64,000 bases of DNA, taken from positions 1,426,001 to 1,490,000 of the forward strand of contig CM022368.1 of assembly GCA_011800155.1 (NCBI GenBank), given 5' to 3'. Every line of letters begins with the position of its first letter. The first letter of the stretch is position 1. The position numbers were made by a program, and so were the translations under genes. Positions 57,752 to 64,000 of this stretch are shown here, in pieces. The DNA is from Flammulina velutipes. Taxonomy: Eukaryota; Basidiomycota; Agaricomycetes; Agaricales; Physalacriaceae. The notes below the pieces were generated by a model, which was not told where the DNA came from, searched no databases, and saw only the letters and a program-made list of their open reading frames with translations.

Positions 57752-59900
57752 ATGGACGACCAAGTCGACGACCAGGAATATGAAGTCGGTGAGCAAATCC
57801 GTCTTCTTCGCTCGTCATCGTCGCTCACAGCGCGCAGAGAACATCTTGAAGGCCCGGGTCGTGAAGAAGAGTGCAAGGAGCAAACAGTTAATATGGGTAA
57901 GCCTCAGTTCACTAAACGAATATAACTCTCATTAACAGTTCTGCAGCAATATCGCGTTCATGTAGCCTGCTCTCAATATTCTACCTGATTAGAACTGACT
58001 CTTTCGTACAGTGGAAAGGATTCACCGCCGCCGAAGACACGTGCGTTGAACATCCTTGAAGCATCGTGTTGAATTGACGCGTCTTCTAGATGGGAACCTC
58101 TCGAATCTTTTGGAGACTCTCAAGACGTCCTGGACAACTTCTGGGCGCGTGCTAATACTGGTGGTCGGGACGTGAATGATCTCAGCCTGTTTCACGCCGA
58201 CGAAACTTTCTACGCCGTTGGACCACCTGGTATGTTCCACATGGTTGCACAATTTACCAACCAACACGTTCCACAGTCAAGCCTGGCAAACGCAAGTCCA
58301 CAGGGCACATACCCAAGGTCAAGCTTGATAGCTCGCCGCCAGCCCGCCCTGTCGCTAGGTCTGCCTCCTCAAAACGCAAAAGAAGTTCGTCGGTCGAAGA
58401 CGAAGACGAAGAACCAGCTCCTAAACGCAAATCCGGCCGTCCTAGAGTAAAGCCCAAACCATCTGTGCCATCCGCGTCAACATCATCGACTAGAGGAAGG
58501 CGGAAAAAGTCTCCAGTTGAGATCGTACCTTCTTCATCCCAGTCTTCTCCAGTGGCTACCACTACTCGACGTTCTTCTCCTCCCGAAGTCGTGCCTGATT
58601 CTGAAGACGAACGTGACAAGAACGATATCCCCAGTGCTCACGAGGATCCTCTAGATGCCACGGTCGTAAACGGTGCTGACCTCCAACGTCCAAAATCCAC
58701 GCCTCAAGCATCCAGCTCCAAATCAAAACCTGGACCGTCTCAATCCACTCCAGCACATCGTGCTCGTGAAGCACATCCTCGCGTCAAACGAGTCGATAGC
58801 GACAGCTTGGAAACTGGGATGGCAACAAAATCCCGTGTCGCCAACGCTGGTGCGCCTGCAAAGAAGATCAAAGCTGGGCCAGGCCGAAACTCAGGCGGGA
58901 TGAGGTCTTCTTTGTTGACCTTCACAAAAACGGGAGCGAAAGTGATTAAAGGAAAGTATCCCATCCCGAGCTCTTCAGCTCTCGATGCAGCCGCCGACGT
59001 AGATATGAAAGTAGATGATGCCCCACCTCCCCCTCCTCCAACAGCCGAAGAGCTGTTGAAACTTGCCGGGCTCAAAGAGGCTGCCGCAAACGAGTTAGAG
59101 GACTACGAGGAAGACCCCGCCGCTTCGTCAATGTATGTTTTTATCGTCGCATGCAGCTGCTTGCTTACGGCTTTTTCTTTCTAGTGCGCGTATGTTGCCA
59201 TCCACATCTGTCCCTCCCGTCGAATCCACAAGCAAGTTGTGGACTCGGAGCACGATTTTCGGCCCACTGTCAGTCCTATTTTCAAAATTGCAGACAAGCT
59301 TCTCATTCGGATCTATCAGTGGTTTAGCGTCGGAAGCCCTGCCTTCAGCAACATACGATTCGTACGTGAACGTCCTTTAGCCTTAACGTATCATCGAACA
59401 GGTTGTTTACAGGTCGGACCCACCGTTGTTCATACATATCGAGTCTTCTCTCGTTCCTGTCCGTGTCGTGGACATCCAACCGTCTGGCGAGGCATCACGA
59501 TTCACTTCTGATAAGAAGGGGGCTGCTGGTACTTTCTTTGACAAGCAGAAAGCACAGATGATCATCGATGCTGTACGAACGGGGGGACCCTCTGGACGAA
59601 TTGTCCTTGTCTCCGACGCGACCGAAGAGCAGAAAGGGCATTTCGCCAAGTTGACGGAGAGTTTGGTGGACGAGCGACTGGTGAGCTAATTTGAATCATC
59701 TAGACACGTTCTGACCTATCGTCGGTTAGTTCGTACTTCCGTTCAATACAGAAATTCTCGCAATTTGCTCTTCAAGAAGCGCGCTGGTTTGTCAACGGTT
59801 GAATATCCCTCAGAAACTTTTGGCGGGAGGCGCAGAGAGCCTTATTGTGTCTCTGATTTCGGTGGAAAATCCAATGGCTTATGCTAATGCTGTAGCTTGA
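57752..59900 (+). CDS. Chromodomain protein (HP1/Chp-like)
   Basis: Predicted reader of methylated histone tails. Start at 57752 (MDDQVDDQEYEV). The chromodomain (about residues 10-70) is split over several introns: EYEVENILKARVVKK, QYRVHWKGFTAAEDTWEP, LESFGDSQDVLDNFW; the aromatic cage residues Tyr, Trp and Phe are present. A long disordered, basic centre follows (SSKRKRSSSVEDEDEEP, RGRRKKSP). The C-terminal third has a folded part: PLFIHIESSLVPVRVVDIQ, FDKQKAQMIIDAVRTGG, RIVLVSDATEEQKGHF, ending VENPMAYANAVA at 59900. The final exon was taken after an intron at 59682-59729. No chromoshadow domain is recognised. Could relate to Chp1/Swi6-type heterochromatin proteins. Confidence 0.8.
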
Positions 59901-60371
59901 TTATTTAACCCTTTTGCTCTACCTACGGTTCGTTCTTGCACGCTTGCTTTACTTAATACCTTATCTTTTGTTATGCTGTGTCTTTGGGCTGCGCTCGGTA
60001 CGCACCGAGACTGGGCCAGCTAAAGACCAACGAAAATAAATGTCCACCTTGCAGTGACTTTTTCACTGCCAATGATTCCCTTCAGCTGCTTCGAATATTT
60101 ATACTAACCGAGTCGGACTCTTGTCTCATGTCTGCTCCATAAAGAAGCGTGACACTATGGCGCCCTCAACGTTGTGGCGCAGTGAATTGCAGATACGACC
60201 ATCTCGACCTCTGCTGTACTTCCTAGCGGTTCGACTTGCAAGTTCATACTCAACGTTGAGCGGACATATCAAGCTCGCTGTAGTAGGCAATTAGTAAAAT
60301 GATCTGGAGTGAAGGCGGTGCTTCACTTAAATATACAGCATGGGACCCTGACAGGCGATTCATTCACCACC
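59901..60371. other. Intergenic, no gene seen
   Basis: Trailer of the chromodomain gene and promoter of the BRI3-like gene. Contains no recognisable coding or RNA feature. Confidence 0.45.
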
Positions 60372-60947
60372 ATGATTAACCCCAAGGCGGAGGAATTGCA
60401 ACATGACGAGCTACCTGTCCAAAACCCACCTCCCTCTTATACACCTATTGCTGAGCGCGGGGCTACCTCTGCGCACACGGCACCCCCGCCATCAATCGCA
60501 ATGCCAGTGCCCAATGTGACCAACACGCCTTCGCGTCAACATGAACCTCCTTCTATGGGCCGCAGCCAACAATATGCCCCACCACTAGCACATTCACAAG
60601 GATACCCCCCTCCTAACTTGAAGCCTCCGCAACCCCCGACGCCCAAGACCGCTGCTCAGATCGGCGAAGAATATAAAGCCTCATGTATGTTATCTCGCTC
60701 ATCCTCACAGGCGTACAACTCATGTACGACACCTTGTAGTATTGGCGGAATGCGCACATGGAAGACATGACCGCAAAACGAAGTACGGCGTAGCCGGGAT
60801 TATTGCTGGCGTTTTGTTATTTCCTATCGGATTGATTTGTCTATTGTGAGTGTTATCGTCGACATGGTATATGACGAGATATTGACCAGTCCCGGTAGCA
60901 TTGACACCGAAGGCAGGTGTACGAGATGTGGCGTCAGACTCGATTGA
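60372..60947 (+). CDS. BRI3-like small membrane protein
   Basis: Start at 60372 (MINPKAEELQHDEL). A Pro-rich, disordered N-terminus (QNPPPSYTPIAERG with a PPxY motif, a possible WW/Nedd4-type ubiquitin-ligase site; AQIGEEYKAS) precedes a compact C-terminal block: CAHGRHDRKTKYG, the hydrophobic helix VAGIIAGVLLFPIGLICLF, then DTEGRCTRCGVRLD. This Cys-pair, helix, C-x-x-C pattern is that of brain protein I3 and its fungal relatives, small lysosome/vacuole-associated proteins. Exons 60372 to about 60683, about 60740-60846 and about 60891-60947. Confidence 0.75.
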
Positions 60948-61203
60948 TGGGCGGGAGGTCCTCGTCGTACATATATCATATAACCTTCTCTGAATGCCAG
61001 GATTCAGATGTAATAATCGACTTTCTATGATACAATCGCCTGTACAGATCCTTTGGCGGATCTACTCGCAGGAGCAACTCATTTACAATCTCCCAGGTCG
61101 TGTACGAAAATTCCAAAGTGAGGTCTTGCATACGGAGTAAAATTTACAGAAAGCTACATGCGATGACGGAAAACGATTGAACTATACATTTCAGCCCCTC
61201 CTT

Positions 61204-62289
61204 TCAGATAGTTGCCTGGCGCGGTCGTAATAAGCACATGCAAACGGAAGGATGATAGACGATTGAACAGACCTTCAATCCAGACCACCGGAAAACGATA
61301 GATTTGACGCGCTGTAGCAAATTCGCCCGACAAGTGGGGCACTTGACGCTCCCTTCCAGCGTCATCAAGGTCGATTGAATCTTCGATGCAGGGGTATCTG
61401 GTAGACCGACTTGGTCAGAACGCCCTAGACTCCGCACAAGAGTCCCAGACTTACTAGCATTGGCATCCCAAGTAATACTGGCGCCCGCCAGAGTCCAAGC
61501 TCTGCACAGGGCCTCGTACTTGCGATAATTACACGTCGCCGTACTTGGATGAGTCTGCAGAGGCTCGAATACCATACCCCGCAGCGTGCTCGTCCTGTAT
61601 TGGTGCAGGTTGAACAGTCGAAATAGATAGAGAGGTTTAACATCGTCAGACATGTCATCTGTGATGTCCTGCAGCTTGAAGCTCAGGAGGTATGCAGATG
61701 CAGCGACGGCTAGATCCTCCAAGTCATATCGCGATGCCAAAGCGAAAACGTTGAAGGGAGAAAGCGGCGTCTGGAAGCGTATGGTCTCGTAGAGGCTCGT
61801 GGCGGGCCACACGAGCACTTTGGGATCAAGCCCGTAGCGTGGGAGAAGGTCGACGGCGCGTATCAGCGTATTTAGGGATGGCGCGCCTGTGGCTGGGTGT
61901 TTGATATCGTACACGGCCATGAGGATTACCTCCAGTAGGTTGGCAGGCAGCGCGACGGGGATAGACGGGGCGCTTCGAGAATTGAGACGGCCGTTGAATT
62001 CGTTGGTTGAAGCGAGCGCCAGGACATCGCGGTGGACATGGTGCAAGATGTGGTCGGAAGAGTTCAATTGTATGTCAGGACGCGCCTGCGACTGCCCATA
62101 GACAAAGTCGGGCGTGAAGATAGTGGAGGTTCCGTGGACGACCAGATCGTCCTCGAGCTGTGGGAAATTTGAGGGTCAGTTTTGCTGTGGCGTTCAAGCC
62201 TGTGCGTACCGGAGGTGTAGGCAGCTGCTTGGGCTGCTCTGCTGGCTGGCCTGGATGCTGCCAGGAAAAGGACGTACTAGAAGTCATAT
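61204..62289 (-). CDS. BTB/POZ-like domain protein, function unknown
   Basis: Start at 62289 (MTSSTSFSWQHPGQPAEQ); the second exon begins LEDDLVVHGTSTIFTPDF. It contains HHVHRDVLALASTNEF, where BTB proteins have H-x-x-[IVL]-L, and IPVALPANLLEVILMAVYD, the BTB hydrophobic strip. A helical region follows (TPLSPFNVFALASRYDLED, LYLFRLFNLHQYR), then CPTCRANLLQRVKSIVF. This architecture recurs in many Agaricomycete proteins; a ubiquitin-ligase adaptor or transcription role is inference. The last intron near 61260-61217 is optional: both readings end at the same stop. Confidence 0.7.
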
Positions 62290-62598
62290 TGTGTGCATTC
62301 GACTTGTGGAATGAGGTATTCTGGGAATATGTCAAGGTGAGCAGCTGATTAGCGTCTGTTTCAATTCCGTAGTTTGTAAGTAAATAGAAAGTATACTAAA
62401 GTGGAAGCAAAGTTATCGAACGATGAGATGAGGGTCAGAGGCTGCCTATGACATGCAAATGACTGTCGAGCTTTGACAGTGACACTTTCAGTGACGATGA
62501 GTGAATTGACGTCATTCATGAAATAATCGTGCACAATTGGACGGTATAGATAATAGCAGTAAATACAAGATGCACAAACGAAAGATGGATACACTACA
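62290..62598. other. Intergenic, no gene seen
   Basis: Promoter of the BTB-like gene and trailer of the BRCT gene; AT-rich, no coding potential of note. Confidence 0.45.
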
Positions 62599-64000
62599 TC
62601 AGATCAGGAGCCTACCCGCCAGAAGGCTCTCCTTCAACACCTGCCAAACCACCACCTTGCCATGCTCGCATTCCTCCTTACCAGCACTGTCGTTATTGAA
62701 TACCACATAATCAAACTGCTTCAGCACCTTCTTTGGGGGTACATTCTTCACCACATCCACTCTGCTGGCCCCCATTGCAAACAGGATGAATGGAATACCG
62801 TGCACGCCATCGCGAGCCTATTAGCGAATCAGCACATCAGATAGGTACTTCATCGGATAATAAAGCAACTCACGTCGAGGTTCTTCTTTGGCACCAGTTC
62901 ACTCCCCACGCACAGGATATCCAAATCCTCCAGAGGTTTCGTCGAGATAGGATTCTCCAGGACCATCCCAAGGTCGGATTTCTGCCATTCCAAATCAACA
63001 CGTTGTGACACAGTTCGCTGCGCATAGACGCCCGCAGGAAGAAGATACGTCCGCCAGTCCAAGATACGGTTCGCCTTCACAGAATTGTGCACCCACGCTA
63101 TATCGACACACGGGATTCCTAGTGCAAGTGCAATCAGGTACTTGGGCTTCTCGTTCTGTTTCGGCGCTAAAAGGAAGACACTCTGAATGTTCATTGCCCC
63201 ACGCCATTTGGCACGTCCCTTCTCGATGTGCCAATCCCCATTCTGCCGGTAATCACCTCCCCATGCAATCAAGTTCTGCCAGTTATCGTAAACTCTTCCA
63301 TCCGCGGACTGAATTTCGGCGAGTTGGTGGGCTTTTTTGGTTTCCTCTAAACCTGTGACCATGAATGCATAGCCTGAAAATAGACCCAGCTGCGCGTCCC
63401 CAGATGAGGAGAGCATCTCCAAAGTGAGTATTCGATCGTTCCAGTACTCCCGGACGGATTTGTTCGGAAAACGAAGGCTGCCCGTATCGACCAGCTCATC
63501 CCGCCTCCCAAGCCTGACGCAAACCTTTCCATCCTCCGTAATCTCTGCAGCCCCCCCAATCTCCCCGGACTCTAGTATGGTGCTGCTGCGCGCGATGCTG
63601 ACCGCGTCCCCGACTTTCAGTTTCAAGACGCGAATGTCCGTCAGAGCCAGCTCGCTCGTTGAGGAGTCATCGAAGCGGATGTGGCAGAGTCCTTTACTTT
63701 TCCTGCCAGTGATGGACCCGACATACCAAGAGTTGTCCCCTCTCCAGTGACCGATGATGCGCACATTGTCCACAGCAACAGACGGGGGAGGACGTTTGCC
63801 GCTCCTGCTAACAGTACTGCCTTCCTGCTTCACAGAGGAAGCTTCGCTAGTAAGACGCTGTCGTTTGCGAGACGGTCCGGCAGAGGACAGCAATAAAGTC
63901 GACTCGGGCTCGCGTTTTGTGGGTGATACATCATCGTCCTCTTCGTCCTCACTCAGCGTAGCCTGACGCTCTTTCCCCTTCGCTGTTCGTCGGGATGTGC
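62599..64000 (-). CDS. Tudor-BRCT DNA damage checkpoint mediator (Crb2/53BP1/Rad9-like), N-terminus missing
   Basis: Checkpoint adaptor binding damaged chromatin. The frame is open to 64000, so the N-terminal part is outside. Visible: an acidic stretch (TLSEDEEDDDVSPTKREP), then a Tudor-like fold, RGDNSWYVGSITGRKSKG with LCHIRFDDSS, then tandem BRCT: FSGYAFMVTGLEETKK begins repeat 1, with the W in PCVDIAWVHNSVKANRI and DWRTYLLPAG; repeat 2 starts near PLEDLDILCVGSELVPKK and, after an intron at 62872-62817, continues HGIPFILFAMGASRV and KQFDYVVFNND. Ends at 62599. Order Tudor then two BRCTs is that of Crb2 and 53BP1. Confidence 0.85.

Overview
The window is nuclear DNA from a filamentous basidiomycete, most likely an Agaricomycete. 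Genes are packed on both strands and are cut by many short introns of about 45-60 nt with GT-AG ends. Gene content is fungal: an AA9 lytic polysaccharide monooxygenase, a DUF6534-type seven-helix protein, a MYND protein, a YeeE/YedE sulfur-transport protein, Sar1, Arp2 and a HSF-type factor. I see no prokaryotic, viral or organellar block. About 37 genes are supported. All splice sites were read by eye from frame continuity and donor/acceptor motifs, and in most genes where I summed the exons the coding length is divisible by three.

Layout, left to right. 1-2092 (-) EXO1, running off the left edge. 2281-3427 (-) mitochondrial ribosomal uL3m, divergent from 3764-6835 (+) an RRN6-like Pol I factor; a 222-bp foldback element fills most of their shared promoter. 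7261-8774 (+) a degenerate 2OG-oxygenase-like protein. 8889-10917 (-) a myo-inositol transporter. 11472-13036 (+) a mitochondrial carrier. 13666-14824 (+) ribosomal protein uL30/RPL7, with a probable C/D snoRNA in its long third intron. 16264-17320 (+) AA9 LPMO. 17933-19250 (-) DUF6534 protein. 20783-22358 (+) HSF-type factor. 22578-24276 (+) an unrecognised basic protein. 24533-25518 (-) degenerate SDR. 25841-27571 (-) NTF2-domain protein. 27779-29305 (+) disordered protein. 29629-31140 (-) MYND protein. 32657-36249 (-) INCENP.

36728-37647 (+) SAR1. 37763-39222 (+) PIG-M/GPI14. 39268-39897 (-) GMF. 40090-42630 (+) MFS transporter. 43333-44203 (+) beta-carbonic anhydrase. 44334-45826 (+) inositol polyphosphate 5-phosphatase. 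45991-47447 (-) RCL1. 47521-48606 (-) PIG-F/GPI11. 48664-49810 (+) PHO13-type HAD phosphatase. 49923-51400 (-) ARP2. 51498-52782 (-) pyridoxal kinase. 53039-54252 (-) YeeE/YedE protein. 54602-56062 (-) FAD monooxygenase. 56122-about 57270 (-) an unrecognised multi-exon gene. 57752-59900 (+) chromodomain protein. 60372-60947 (+) BRI3-like protein. 61204-62289 (-) BTB-like protein. 62599-64000 (-) a Tudor-BRCT checkpoint protein of the Crb2/53BP1 type, running off the right edge.

Most of this is housekeeping: ribosome synthesis (RRN6-like, uL30, RCL1, the snoRNA), mitochondrial translation and transport, GPI anchoring (PIG-M, PIG-F), Arp2/3 actin control (ARP2, GMF), chromosome segregation and DNA damage response (INCENP, EXO1, Crb2-like). 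There is no biosynthetic cluster. The most notable items are the intronic snoRNA with a 13-bp perfect rRNA match, the foldback element, the LPMO with a dibasic C-terminal tail, and a reconstructed but unidentified gene beside the FAD monooxygenase.
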